Shown piece after piece: positions 46,538 to 59,108 of a stretch of 64,000 bases of DNA. A program made the position numbers and the translations under genes. A model generated the notes under the pieces. That model did no database searches. It was given only the letters and a program-made list of their open reading frames with translations, and was not told the DNA's origin. This DNA comes from Musa acuminata AAA Group (taxonomy: Eukaryota > Streptophyta > Magnoliopsida > Zingiberales > Musaceae): contig NC_088344.1 in NCBI RefSeq assembly GCF_036884655.1, forward strand, positions 37,546,501-37,610,500, given 5' to 3'. Every line of letters begins with the position of its first letter. The first letter of the stretch is position 1.

Positions 46538-49357
46538 ATGGCATCGTCCCCTGTGGCTGCTCCGCCACCCGACGCCTCGTCTACGCCCTCTCCCCCCGCC
46601 CCTGACGCGCCCCCTCCCTCCGACCCTTCGTCGTCAGCACCTCCGCCCACGTCATCCCCTCCGCCAGCTACGTCGTTACCACCGCCACCGGTCCAGTCTC
46701 CGCCTCCGTCATCGCCGCCGCCCCAATCTCCACCGCCGTCATCACCGCTGCCACAGTCTCCGCCTCCGTCACCGCCGTTGCCCCAGTCTCCGCCGCCGTC
46801 ACCGCTTCCGTCACCGCCGTTGCCCCAGTCTCCGCCGCCGTCACCGCCTCCGTCACCGCCGCTGCTCCAGTCTCCGCCTCCGTTATCGCCAGCTTCATCG
46901 ACACCTCCCACGGCCACCCCGAACGCGCCACCTCCTCGGGACTCTCCGCCTCCCCCCTCGTCCTCCTCTTCCCCAAAACCACCCTCCTCTACGTCGTTTC
47001 CACCTTCATCCACTCCACCGTCACTACCAAGCTCGTCCTCTTCTTCGCCTCCACCACCCAAGTCGAACGACGCGTCGTCGCTACCGCTGCAGCCACCATC
47101 ACCACCTCAGCCAATCTCACCGACGACCCCTTCTTCTTCAGCAGCACTGTTACCGCCACCCCCAAGAAGCCCCTCAAAGTCGGTGCCTTCGCACGGTACA
47201 AGACCTTCGCCGAGCAAGGATTCCAGCACACCTTCGAAGAGTGATCACTCCGGCTTGAATCTGCCCCTCGTATTGGGGTTCACCGCAGGTGTCGGGATCT
47301 TCTTCGTGTTGATGATTATAGCACTGGTGCTGTACGCTAGGAACAAAAAGAAGCCGCGTCAATACTATGATGCTGCAGGCTCACAAGGTAATCTCAAACT
47401 CACTTTGCTTCATGATGGCAATCCGTCGATCCTTTCTACAAACCTGTGATGCTTGTTCGATATGGCGTAGGTGGCTTCCACAATGCCGGATCGCTTCCGA
47501 ACTGGCAAAATGGAGCCCAGAGGAAGGATCACAATGGCAACATCCCCCCACCTCCAGGAGTAGTAGTCCCACCTGGAGGTGGATGGCAGCCATCATCGAT
47601 GATGTCCAACAGCGATATAAGCTCAGCGTACTCCGGCCCCCATGTTTCTTCGCCATCGACCCCTTCACCTAACATTTCCTTGGGCTTTAACAAGAACCAC
47701 TTCAGCTACGAGGAGCTATCAGCAGCTACAAATGGATTCAGTCGAGATCACATCCTGGGGCAAGGTGGATTTGGTTGCGTGTACAAAGGTGTGCTCCCTA
47801 ACGGGAAGGAGGTTGCCGTGAAGCAGCTCAAGTCGGGAAGTGGGCAAGGGGAGAGGGAGTTCCAAGCTGAGGTCGAAATCATCAGCAGAGTCCACCATCG
47901 CCACTTAGTATCTCTTGTTGGATACTGCATCGCTGGATCTCAGAGGATGCTTGTCTATGATTTTGTACGCAACAAGACCCTCGAGTTCCACCTTCATGGT
48001 AATGCCTGTTTCTGCTGGTCCTCATTTCTCATGAACAGATCAAATAAATCATCAGGAAGAACTTCTAAGAATCAAATCATATTTACTGTTTCATAGTGTT
48101 TTGAATTTGATCCAATGAATTGCTTTCTTCATTTGCAGGGAAAGGTCTTCCAACAATGGATTGGCCTACACGACTCAAGATCGCCATCGGATCAGCTAAA
48201 GGCCTTTCTTATTTGCATGAAGACTGTGAGTACAAACATGTTCTTCCTCTCACAAGAATTCATCATTTGTTCCTACTTCTGCATCTCAATGTGCAATCTT
48301 TGTGTAGGCCATCCTCGGATTATCCACCGTGACATAAAAACTGCAAACATTCTCTTGGATAATAATTTTGAGGCCATGGTAGGATGTCCTTCACAAACAT
48401 TTTGCACTGTGAATGAACCAGAATTTGACCGTCAATTTCACTTCTTATTTAGGTTGCAGACTTTGGATTGGCCAAGATTTTTTCTGATACAAACACACAC
48501 GTCTCAACTAGAATCATGGGAACCATTGGGTAAACATATTTCATGGACTAACTCTAGTGCCTGTCTTTAGAAGATAGATAGATGTGATGTTCTTGAATTT
48601 GTGTAGGTACTTGGCTCCTGAGTATGCATCAACCGGGAAGCTAACCGAGAAATCCGATGTTTTCTCCTACGGTGTGATGCTTCTGGAGCTGATAACAGGA
48701 CGGAGGCCTATCGACGATTCAGACACATTCATGGTGGATAGCTTGGTCGATTGGGTCAGTGTGCCACTTCAAACACCATCTTCTGTATCAAAGCGTTGGT
48801 TGGTTCTCAGATATATGCTTTGTTGGAACAGGCACGCCCTGTCTTAGCCCAGGCATTGGCTGATGACAAATTTGATGAGCTTGCTGATCCGCGCTTGGAG
48901 AACAGCTATGACACTGTGGAAATGGTACGAATGGTGGCATGTGCTGCTGCTTGTGTTCGACATTCTGCCAAGGGGCGACCTATGATGAGCCAGGTAAGAT
49001 GTGTTCGCATCTCCATCTTTCTTCCTCGCATTGTTTCCAGGCTCAACTGGGAACCAACGATTGATTAATCTGATACAGATCGTTCGAGCATTGGACGGGG
49101 ATGTCTCACTAGAAATCCTGAACGAGGGGTCAAAGCGTGGACAGAGCACAACCTTCAGCTCCAGCTCAGACTACGACGCCAGTTTATACTCCTCCAACAT
49201 GAAGCACTTCAGAACAGTTGCGCTTGAAAGCAACGATTACAGCAATGGCTACAGCGGAGCAACCAGTGAGTACGGGCTTAACCCATCCGAGACGAGCAGC
49301 TCTGGCGACGTAATCTCCCCGGACAGTCCAAAAAAGCACTCTTATCATCGTCTTTGA
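46538..49357 (+). CDS. PERK: Proline-rich extensin-like receptor kinase (PERK)
   Basis: Eight exons: 46538-47387, 47471-47998, 48139-48225, 48308-48378, 48453-48529, 48607-48754, 48832-48993 and 49079-49357. They join in phase into 733 aa. The extracellular N-terminus (~1-240) is almost entirely Pro/Ser with repeated [12 protein letters not shown] extensin units. It has no clear cleaved signal peptide, as is usual for PERKs. A membrane span follows (~242-267, [22 protein letters not shown]), then NKKK as the stop-transfer. The kinase (~374-650) has [16 protein letters not shown] (Lys), [20 protein letters not shown] and [10 protein letters not shown], so all catalytic residues are present and it is probably active. 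HRD marks an RD kinase. The Ser-rich C-tail carries possible phosphosites. PERKs sense cell-wall status or wounding; which pathway applies here is not shown. Tandem CCG/TCA codons in exon 1 make that region prone to length change. Confidence 0.92.
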
Positions 49358-49882
49358 ACACCAAGAGAACATTATAGTACAAGATCTACTAATGGAGAGA
49401 CGAGTCTCTCTCATCAGTTGGGTCAGATGTATTATAGTCCTGTGTTGTTTAATCATTTGGTCAGTGTCTAACGATGTATCTATAATCTGATATGTGTTCT
49501 AATGCTGTTACTAGCAGCTTGATTTATTGGAGGACTAATTCTAACCTCTCCGGTTATCTATTTATTCGGATCGTGGACGAAGGAATCCCTCGTGGATTTC
49601 CACCTGGCTGTCATCCGACCCGTTAAGGCCAGTGAATAAAAAATATCGAATCCAATTTATCTAGTTTTCCGGATCAAGTACGAACGGAGCTGTCTTGGAT
49701 CCGACCCGTTAACGAGGCTCATAAAAGCAATCGCCCCTCTCGCGCTCTCGCGCACCAGTCCGGAGCGCTCGTCGACGGAGCCATCGCTGCTGCTTCTGTC
49801 TCGGTTTCCTCCTCCTCTTCCCACTCCAAATCCCATCCTACTTGACTCTCTCGGTTGGTCTTATTAAATCCCGCCACCTGGG
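49358..49882. other. Spacer between PERK and coatomer gamma
   Basis: It holds the PERK 3' UTR on the left and the coatomer gamma promoter and leader on the right. A cataaaagc TATA-like site near 49710 precedes a CT-rich leader with repeated ctctcgcgc. Confidence 0.5.
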
Positions 49883-52800
49883 ATGATGGCTCGGCCCTAC
49901 GTCGTGAAGAAGGACGACGATCATGACGATGAAGGTTCGTTTCTAACCCTACGATTCCTGTGCTTTTAGACCGATCTTTGCATTCCGATTGTTTCTGTAG
50001 GAGATCCCTATTTCGTTTTTCCGTCATTGTGCTCAAATTCCAGGTTCTTTTTTCTTTTTTCTTTTCTTGGTTGTAGTATTGATGTATTGGAATGAGAGTT
50101 TTCGAGACAGATCGGCGCCGGTAGATGACGGATTGGTTTGTTGAATATTTATTTTAATTTAATTCAATTTGGATCAAGAACTCGGTCTTCTTCGTGTTGA
50201 AGTGATAGAAATGTCTTCCCTTTTGTTATTGCACGTAATGCAGCAAGTTTTGGGTATTCGGATTTAGAAGGAAAATAACCTGGAAAAGAGAATTTAATTT
50301 TTAGCTTAACTGTCTGGTTCTTGCAGCGGAGTACTCTCCATTTCTAGGGATAGAGAAGGGCACAGTTCTCCAGGAGGCCAGAGTTTTCAATGACCCCCAA
50401 CTTGATGCCAGGAGATGCGCTCAGGTTACTGAGAACAACCTAGATTTAGTGCTATGTCATAATTTAATTTTCATTAGTATTGTAATGTCACTAATTCGGT
50501 TGTTGTTTTATTTGGAAATTATAGGTTATAACAAAACTCCTATATTTGCTTAATCAAGGGGAAGCTTTTACAAAGGTTAGCCTGAGATCAGTGCTGTTTG
50601 TTTTATCTTCAATTTGCGCATTTGTCATATTTTACGTATCATGTTTTTCTTTTCATTTTTATAGGTGGAGGCCACAGAAGTTTTCTTTGCTGTAACAAAA
50701 TTATTCCAGTCCAAGGATACAACACTAAGGAGAATGGTTTATTTGATAATTAAAGAGCTTTCACCCTCCGCTGACGAGGTTTAGATGCCAGTTTTCTCTA
50801 GCCAGAGTGTTTCAGATTCATATTAGTTTTTGCCTGGAACCTGAGTTCTTGAATTGCTTGTCATAGGTCATTATCGTCACAAGTTCTTTGATGAAAGATA
50901 TGAATAGTAAGATTGACATGTATAGGGCCAATGCAATTCGTGTTCTTAGTAAAATTACTGATGGTACTCTTCTTACGCAAATTGAAAGATATTTGAAGCA
51001 AGCAATTGTTGACAAAAACCCTGTTGTTGCCAGCGCTGCACTTGTCAGTGGCATTCACTTACTGCAGGTACATACATCACTCTCAGTCATGTGGCAATGG
51101 TTTAGTATCTTATCTTATCTTATATCTTAATTTACACTTCAAATTCTAACAGACAAATCCAGAAATAGTTAAAAGATGGAGCAATGAGGTACAAGAAGGT
51201 GTTCAGTCCAGGGCTGCTCTTGTTCAATTTCATGCACTTGCTCTTCTTCACCAGGTGCATCATCATATCTTATGTTTGATTAATTATCTCTTAAAAATGA
51301 AACCTGGAAGTGTGAATTTGCTAACGCTGTAGGAGAACTTGAATGGCATGAAAAATGTTATCTCTGCATATTTGAGTTTGAATTATGCCCATCTCCATCA
51401 CCTGTTTTCAGAAGTGGAATATTCGTGTGCATAATTATCTTGTTTTCATATCCTAGGATAGATATGACAATCATGGTTGGATTAATAGGCCTTGTTCAAT
51501 TGTTAGCTTAGCACAAACCAGGGTCTGTCGTACCGAACCGTACCGCCCGGTATGGGCGGTACGTACCGGTCCAACATGTTGTTGGTACGCGGATCGCCTG
51601 GGACCAGTCCGAGTGCACTGTAGCAGTGCTACAGTACCCGACACACCTGGGTGTACCGCTCGGTACACCGTACCGTACCGGTACCGAGCCCAGGTCGAAA
51701 TACCGGTACGGTACGGTATTACGAACCTTGGCACAAACTATAAGGAATATCGCCAGGGGGACCAATCAATTAAATGAAGGTGGAGAGATTTGTACATAGT
51801 TAATAAAGAGTATAAATAACACTGAACAGACATTTAAACATAATTTAGCCAGCCCAGCAAGAAAACATTTGTTTTTTCATATCATTATGTTGTTGAAAAC
51901 CTAGAATTTTGTATTGATGATTGTTTTGTTTTACTTGCAGATAAGACAAAATGACCGCTTGGCTGTAAGCAAGCTTGTTACTAGCTTGACAAGAGGATCA
52001 GTTCGATCACCTTTAGCCCAGTGCCTTCTAATAAGATACACAAGCCAGGTACTTTTTGGATTGTGACAGTTTGAGCAAAGAAAATTACAAGAAATTAAAC
52101 CCATCTTTTCAGGTAATTCATGAGTCGAGCATGAACTCACAAACAGGAGAGCGTCCGTTTTTTGATTACCTTGAATCCTGTCTGCGACATAAAGCAGAAT
52201 TGGTCATCTTTGAAGCTGCAAGAGCAATTACAGAGCTGAGTAGCGTGACCAGTCGAGAGTTGTCACCTGCAATCACTGTTCTACAGTTATTTCTTAGTTC
52301 ATCCAAGCCAATTCTTCGTTTTGCAGCTGTTCGAACTTTAAATAAGGTCGTTCATTATTTTGACATAGTAACCAATTAATCTTATTCTGTCATACCATAC
52401 CCGATACAAGCTTTGCGAAGATCATCATCGTGGCTGTTTGTCTGCTAAATGTCTTAAAGCAAGACTTTAATTTCAGGATTACTGACTAACAATATCCTTT
52501 TTTTTTTGTTCTTTTATTCATAACTATTACAAAGTGTAATTTGCATGCCCTGCAAAAGCTTATGTTATCTGAAAGCTTTGGATAAAAAGAAAACAAATCT
52601 GGTATACCTTCAACTATGATATATATCTTATATGACAATCTAAAGCCCTTTTTTTTTAATCTTCCACTCCTGTGTTTTCACTTTTAGCTCTGGTTCTGAC
52701 CACTTTAACTGAAGTGAAACAATGTTTTAGATTTCTAATTCTTAGGCACGCAATAGAGTGGAAGAACTTGATATAAGATCTAGGAGTACTGTAAAAATAC

Positions 52801-55800
52801 ATGGTTTGTGTTATTCTTTATTGGCTCTCTGACTATTTCATTTTTCATGTAATCCAAGCACATTTACTTCAGTTAACTGAAAAAAATGAGGATGACTCTG
52901 TGCACTAGACTCTCGCCAATGCAAGGTCAGGGACGGATTAATGCATGCAATATTTCCATTAGAAATTGAGAGACATTTTTCTTGAGAGACATACAATCGT
53001 AATTTTCAGAAATCATGGTGGTAAACTTCCATTAACATGTGGTACACCAAGACAATGTGCTATATAATATGATATTATCATCCTTCATGCATTTCTTGTA
53101 GTGGTCAATTACTCCTTTCTTTTTTCTCTATTATATTTCTAGTATCAATTATGTGTGAACGTAACTAGGTTGAGTACTTTCATATACTGTTTTTAAAAGC
53201 ACTAGGCACTAGGCACCAAGGTCCCAAAACAAATGAGATGCTAGGTGCTCGCCTGAGTGAAGTGAGGCACTCTAGAATATTAAAATATAAAAAATATATG
53301 TGGAGGAAGGTGGGGGAAGGAGAATAGGAGTAACCGGCGGCTAGGCTATGGAAGAAGGTGGGGAAGGAGAAGGTGGTAGAGGAAGTTGTAGATGAAGGCA
53401 ATAGTGGGGGAGGAAGCTACGAACGAAGGTGGTAACAGAGGAAGTTGCGGACGAAGCTGGCATCAGTGGAGATAGCTGCGGACAAAAGCATTGGTGACAG
53501 AGGAAGTTTTAGACAAAGGTGGCGGCGGCGGAGGGAGTTGTGGATGAAGGCAGTGATAGCCGACGTAGGGTTTCACTTCAAAGACAAGCTAGGGCTGAGT
53601 CGGGTGCAAGGGGCGGGTTTTGTGTTAGGGCACTTTGGTTGGTTAGATTGAACCAACTTGCTTATTTAATCGAACCAACCTGATCCATTCTTCACTCGGG
53701 TGCTCGCTAGAGGCGCCCAACACCTGGGCTCAACCGAGCGCCCGTGTGGTGCTTCATTGAAACGCCTTGCCCAGAGGTTGTGCGAGGCGCTCGAGCCTTA
53801 CCTCACCTTGCCTGGGCACCTAGGCTAGTGCCCAAGCGCCTTTTAAAAACACTGCTTTCACATTCCCAGAATAGTTCAATGAGATATAGATGGATATTCT
53901 AGGAGTAACCTAAGTTGTGTTATGAGCTTTAATTATTCATATCTCATCATGGTTAATGATCATAAGTATTCCTCACAGGTTGCTATGACACATCCTTTGT
54001 CAGTTACAAGTTGCAATATCGATATGGAAAGCTTAATCTCAGACCAAAACAGGAGCATTGCTACTCTTGCTATTACTACACTACTTAAAACAGGCAACGA
54101 ATCAAGTGTGGATCGCTTGATGAAACAAATAACCAATTTTATGTCAGATATTGCTGACGAGTTCAAGATTGTTGTTGTGGAAGCTATACGATCCTTGTGC
54201 TTGAAGTTCCCTCTCAAGTACCGGTCATTGTATGTGGAGTGTGACTGCATCAAGTTTTTATTTATGCAAAATTCTTATATAGGTGAATTTAAAATTTGAT
54301 TTTTATGCAACTATCATCCAGGATGAATTTCTTAAGCAACATTCTTAGAGAAGAAGGGGGCTTCGAATACAAGAAAGCAATTGTTGATTCAATTGTCATC
54401 CTTATAAGAGATATACCAGATGCTAAAGAAAGTGGTTTATTTCACCTCTGTGAATTTATAGAGGATTGTGAATTCGCCTATCTTTCTTCTCAGGTAATTT
54501 TATGCGTTTTCTGTTTTAGTTTTTTGAATACTGAATCTTGATGAATTTGCCAAGTTAAGAAAATGATCCAACATTCTTAATTTATGTATTTCTCATGCTA
54601 TAGAGGCAGTCGACATCAGATTTAAATTTTGATTCATTCTATGACTAGGAGCATGCATAGTTTTGAGCAGCGGCTAAAGCTATTATTTGTGTATTTTGGA
54701 ACCTCTTGTATCTTGATCCTCACAATATTTTTCATATTTCACCTTCAGTTCTACATAGTTCATGAGCTGTAAATGAAAAGATGAATGACTAGGTCTGTTT
54801 CAGTGATTGCAATGTTTGTTGCTTCATTTGTTTGAATCCAGTTACTCATAATTTATATTGATTTCGCTAGATACTTCACTTCATTGGAAATGAAGGGCCA
54901 AAGACTTCAGACCCCAGTAAATATATTCGTTATATCTACAATCGCGTTATACTAGAAAATGCAACAGTTCGAGCTAGTGCTGTAAGTACCTTGGCAAAGT
55001 TTGGAGCCATGGTCGATTCCTTGAAGGTACTACATATTTGTAGTGGTCCTATAGGTATTTTCTTTGGTTGATAATTCATATCTCTTGTTCGTGCTGAATT
55101 TTGATGAATTACTTTTGCAGCCTCGTATACTTGTCCTGCTCAGACGCTGCCAGTTTGATATTGATGATGAGGTAATGAATACATGTTCTTAACATGATCA
55201 TATATTTTGAGAATGCATTGTAGGTGTGTCTTCTATTGGGCATGTTGAATTTAAATCAGTAAAGTATCCTTGGTTCATTCTATCGTAATCTTTTAGCTTT
55301 CAATTTATTTATAGCTTTCTTCCTCCTGGCACCACAGTTGATTAGGGGTTTGAGTTTGTACCAACCTATGTTTCTAAATAATATCTGTTTGAGGAACAAC
55401 CTTGTCTCCATTGGAGCAATGTACCTGACCATAATGTTTAGTTAGGATCATGTTAATGTTACACTGTCAGTTACATGTTGCAGGTCTGCAAGTGTCTTAA
55501 AGATTAAAGAGTAACCAAATTGTTCTTTCTTGTGCCCATGATTTGTCCCAGGTTCGGGACCGTGCAACACTTTATCTAGACACTCTTGGAGGTGATGCTT
55601 CAGTTGGTGAAACTGAAAAATATGTAAAAGACTTTCTTTTCTGTTCATTAGATGTGCCACTTGTCAACTTGGAGAAAAGCTTGCGAAGCTATGTATGTTC
55701 TTTATTGCCTAGGCTGGAGTCGTATGATTGTCTCTTTCCAGCTCTTCTCATATTTACTTTTACTGTGAATCAGGAGGCTTCAGACATGCCTTTTGACATT

Positions 55801-57715
55801 TATTCTGTACCAAAGGAAATTAAGTCACAGCCTCTTGCCGAGAAAAAGGCTCCTGGTAGAAAGCCTACTGGTTTAGGAGGTCCTCCTTGTGCACCTGTTT
55901 CAGCTGTCGATGCATATGAAAAGTTGCTTTCATTGATTCCTGAATTTTCCAGCTTTGGAAAACTCTTTAAGGTTCCTACATGATATGTATTATAGAAGAC
56001 TAACATAATTTTTTATGTATTTTCTACTAGCTTATATTTGTCTATTTTTTGTCAGTCATCTACACCTGTGGAGTTGTCAGAAGCTGAAACCGAATATGCA
56101 GTTAATGTAGTTAAGCACATCTATGATGGGCACGTTGTATTTCAGTACAACTGCACAAATACCATACCAGAACAGCTTCTTGAAAATGTAATTGGCTATG
56201 TCTCAGTATGCTGATCATTTTGTATATTATTAAAATGCTTTGGAACATCACTTGCGTTGTCTCTGTTTCTTTTACATTGCCAGGTTACTGTTTTTGTTGA
56301 TGCTTCTGAAGCTGAGGATTTTTCTGAGGTTGCATCAAAGCCTTTGAGATCCTTACCTTATGATTCACCAGGACAGACTTTTGTGGCTTTTGAAAAGCCA
56401 TATGGTCTTCCTGCTACTGGAAGATTTTCAAACTTGTTGAAGTTCTTTGTTAAAGAGGTATGATCATTTTGATGATTTGATTTGCTTGCATTTCATTTGT
56501 TGTCATGCTTGTCTCTTGTTTGATATTGAGGCAAGGGGATTTATGTGTCATTTTCTACTCCAGATTTATATAACAACAATTGTGATGCAGCAAACAAGAT
56601 GTGTAAAATCTTATCCATTTTCTACTCCAGATTTAGATAGCAACAATTGAGAATTATCAGTCATCCATTGGAAGTCCAAGCAATAATCGACATGGATGAT
56701 GCAATATAATGATTAAAAATGTTGCAAAGAGTGCCTTTTTACGTGCGATTTATGTTCGACAAATTGGTAGCATGCATGAAATCAAGTGCATGAATGTTGT
56801 TGTGGGACATGGCATGTATCAAGGTTTGGTGAAAATAAAAAAGATGTATGTGTTTTTCGGGTTTCCTAACTTTTAGAAGATGAAGAAGGAAATGGATATC
56901 GGGATTTTGAAGTTTCAAATTGTTAAAATAGTAAAAGGCAACTTTATTTGCCATACAGTTACAGCCCCCTTGTACAATTTAAAGTACATTTTATCTTCTT
57001 ACGAGGCATACAAAGCATGCCTTCTGTAGGAGTGCATTTTTACAGCTTTTGTGTTTGTTGTTTTAACATCACAGCATGTGCAAAAATCCAACCGTTCTCT
57101 TGTTTGGCTGCAGGTTGATCCAGCCACAGTGGAGGCAGAGGAAGAAGGGGTTGAAGATGAATACCAGCTAGAAGATCTTGAAATTGTCCCAGCTGATTAC
57201 ATGCTGAGGGTTGGAATCTCCAATTTCAAAAATGCTTGGGAAAGTATGGCCCCAGACAATGAGAGGGTCGATGAGTATGGGCTTGGTGCTAGGGAGAGCT
57301 TGGCAGAAGCTGTGTGTGCTGTCATAAACATTCTAGGCATGCAGCCTTATGAGGTTAGTTGGTGTTTCAGCTTCTTGTCTCCCAAATGATTGTTATGCCG
57401 GTATTTTTTTTGTATTCAGTGAAGAGTAGCTAGACAGTAGGACAATGTTTTTTCCTGGTAGCTTCTGTTGTCTAATATTTAGATCAAGCAATATGATACC
57501 GGTCATTTGGCTGTTGGCAGGGTACTGAGGTGGTGCCGAGCAATTCGAGGTCACATGCTTGCTTGTTGTCGGGAATATTCATCGGTAATGTGAAGGTGCT
57601 AGTCAGATTGTCATTCGGAGTCGATGAGTCTAAGCAGGTTGGCATGAAACTTGCAGTTAGATCCGAAGACCCAAACATCAGTGAGAGAATTCATGAAATC
57701 GTTGCTGAAGCCTAA
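49883..57715 (+). CDS. COPG: Coatomer subunit gamma (COPI)
   Basis: Eighteen exons: 49883-49934, 50327-50424, 50525-50575, 50665-50778, 50867-51067, 51153-51254, 51941-52048, 52113-52346, 53979-54229, 54322-54493, 54871-55026, 55121-55171, 55552-55692, 55774-55971, 56056-56187, 56284-56457, 57114-57353 and 57521-57715. They join in phase into 889 aa, the usual gamma-COP length. It is a COPI coat subunit for retrograde Golgi-to-ER and intra-Golgi traffic. An adaptin-type HEAT-repeat trunk (~20-550) includes [59 protein letters not shown] and [20 protein letters not shown] Pro/Lys-rich hinge ([16 protein letters not shown]) follows, then the appendage domain (~620-889) with [23 protein letters not shown] and [21 protein letters not shown] second ATG directly follows the first. 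Introns 6 and 8 each carry a hAT-type MITE. Confidence 0.95.
51519..51730. mobile_element. hAT-type MITE in intron 6 of COPG
   Basis: A 212-bp element lies between perfect 8-bp direct repeats, gcacaaac (51511-51518 and 51731-51738). The left end reads cagggtctgtcgtaccg and the right end in reverse reads caaggttcgtaataccg. The interior is packed with taccg/cggta palindromic units and cagtgctac/gtagcactg-like inversions, so it should form strong secondary structure. CAGGG termini plus an 8-bp target duplication indicate a non-autonomous hAT element. A perfect duplication suggests fairly recent insertion. Confidence 0.85.
53185..53854. mobile_element. hAT-type MITE-like element in intron 8 of COPG
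   Basis: The left end tactgtttttaaaag and the right end in reverse, cagtgtttttaaaag, form terminal inverted repeats. Inside them, aggcac/gcgcc-rich subterminal repeats occur at both ends. Flanks are ctttcata (53177-53184) and ctttcaca (53855-53862), an 8-bp duplication with one mismatch. The centre is a GA-rich minisatellite-like stretch with variants of gtggaggaagttg repeated (about 53300-53560). No transposase is present. Confidence 0.75.
53300..53560. repeat. GA-rich minisatellite inside the intronic MITE
   Basis: Imperfect units of about 35-45 bp, each with (a/g)gaggaagttg(c/t)(a/g)gacgaaggtgg or a variant, occur five or six times. It is the internal filler of the 53185 element. Confidence 0.55.
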
Positions 57716-58575
57716 ATGCAAATGTTACCGGTCTCCAATTCTTTTTTTTCCCCCACAATGACACAGAATGAAGAGTATGTCTCTACATATTACTCTTTTT
57801 GTTGCTCGGTCAGCGTTCATACAAGCGGCGGGACGCTTCTTTTGGAAGTCAATGCTGTAATCTTATGATCTCCAATCCTGATCATATGATTAAATCAAGT
57901 AAGCTGGATCTTGCTGCTGGACCAGAATAGGCTTGGATGAGCAGTTGGTGATGGGTTACATTAGATAATGTCATGAATTTTTGATGTCAAACACTCCTGA
58001 AATGAGTGGTTTGTTCTCTCAGTTTTCAACTTGTAAATGTGAGAAGAAAGATTAGAAATGACTATTGTGACCATGACGTGCGTAAATGTCAAAGAGGTTT
58101 TAAGATTTGCCACACTGATATGTGCTCGCTGCAGGTGCTCTCGGCGTAGAAGATGCAGTACAGAAGCTTGGAAGGAAGGAGCATATGCAGTACAGCCTTT
58201 GCCACCAACCTTAGGTAATGAATTGAGTCCTATCATTGTATGTTAACTTGCAAGTTCCTCGGCCAACTTTAGATTACTTACTGTCTTCCATATAAATAAA
58301 TAGCTAATACTGACGACACATGACAAATCCTTGATGAGAACAAGCAGAAGCTTCGTTCACCGAGTGTCGCATAACCTTGTCGGGGTGGAACCACAAAACC
58401 GAAGACAAAAGTTGATGGCTCATAGTGCAATCAATTAGATCATGTACGGATCACATGAACGAAGACTTAGATCTGATACTTCAAACTACGATCATAAACC
58501 AACGAATTTGAGATTAAAATGCCAGATAATAATAAAAAAAATTATTCCAAAGGCCAGATAATAATAAAAAAATTA
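57716..58575. other. COPG 3' flank
   Basis: It should contain the 3' UTR of coatomer gamma. A tandem 'gccagataataataaaaaaattattcca' block occurs twice at about 58521-58580, just downstream of the minus-strand tRNA. No gene is seen. Confidence 0.45.
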
Positions 58576-58649
58576 TTCCATTGCCGGGATTTGAACCCGG
58601 GTCGCCTGGGTGAAAGCCAGGTATCCTAACCGGACTAGACGACAATGGA
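58576..58649 (-). tRNA. tRNA-Glu (anticodon UUC)
   Basis: 74 nt, no intron. The acceptor arm TCCATTG pairs with CAATGGA with A as discriminator. The anticodon stem CCTGG/CCAGG encloses the loop CTTTCAC with TTC at the centre. The T arm is CCGGG-TTCAAAT-CCCGG, with an intact B box (GGTTCAAATCC). The D arm holds GGTTAGGAT. A CCA end is not encoded, as expected for a nuclear gene. A run of A/T lies just downstream on the minus strand (poly-T terminator region near 58560). Confidence 0.93.
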
Positions 58650-58951
58650 ATGTGTTAGGATTTCAACGCAGATATTATTAATATCTAAGTTTTAGTGTGG
58701 TCACATGCAAACAACTTTCGCGTCGAGTTGATTGGAGGATTCGATCACGAGGCATACAAAATTAAAATTATGTTGTTGTGACCAACAAATTTCTCTATGA
58801 TGTTTACTCTAGTACAAGAGTAGTGCTGAGTTTTTAGTATTCAGATATTATTCTAAGTGAGTCAACGTATCTAAGTTTCTTTTTATATGTATAGTTATAT
58901 GATGAGAAAATATCATTGACACTTTTTATCAGTTCGACATAGTTTTAATCT

Positions 58952-59108
58952 ATATATATAAGATTATTCGAGATGAAAATACCAAGCTCCCGAGGAACCT
59001 CCCATGAAGATTGAGGTCGAGAAACCTTTATATGCATAGGGTTATTCGAGGTGTAAACACCAAGCTCCCGAAGTATCTCCTGCATGAAGATCGAGGTGGG
59101 AAAGATTT
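58952..59108. repeat. 78-bp tandem repeat, two diverged copies
   Basis: Copies at 58952-59029 and 59030-59108 share attattcgag, accaagctcccgaag/gg and catgaagat(t/c)gaggt. The copies are about 80% alike. They lie in intergenic DNA of probable retroelement origin, but no element boundary was found. Confidence 0.75.

Noticed and set aside
46384..47061. Gly-rich minus-strand open frame of 225 codons
   Set aside because: It is the complement of the Pro/Ser codons of the PERK extensin-like region; composition alone explains it.
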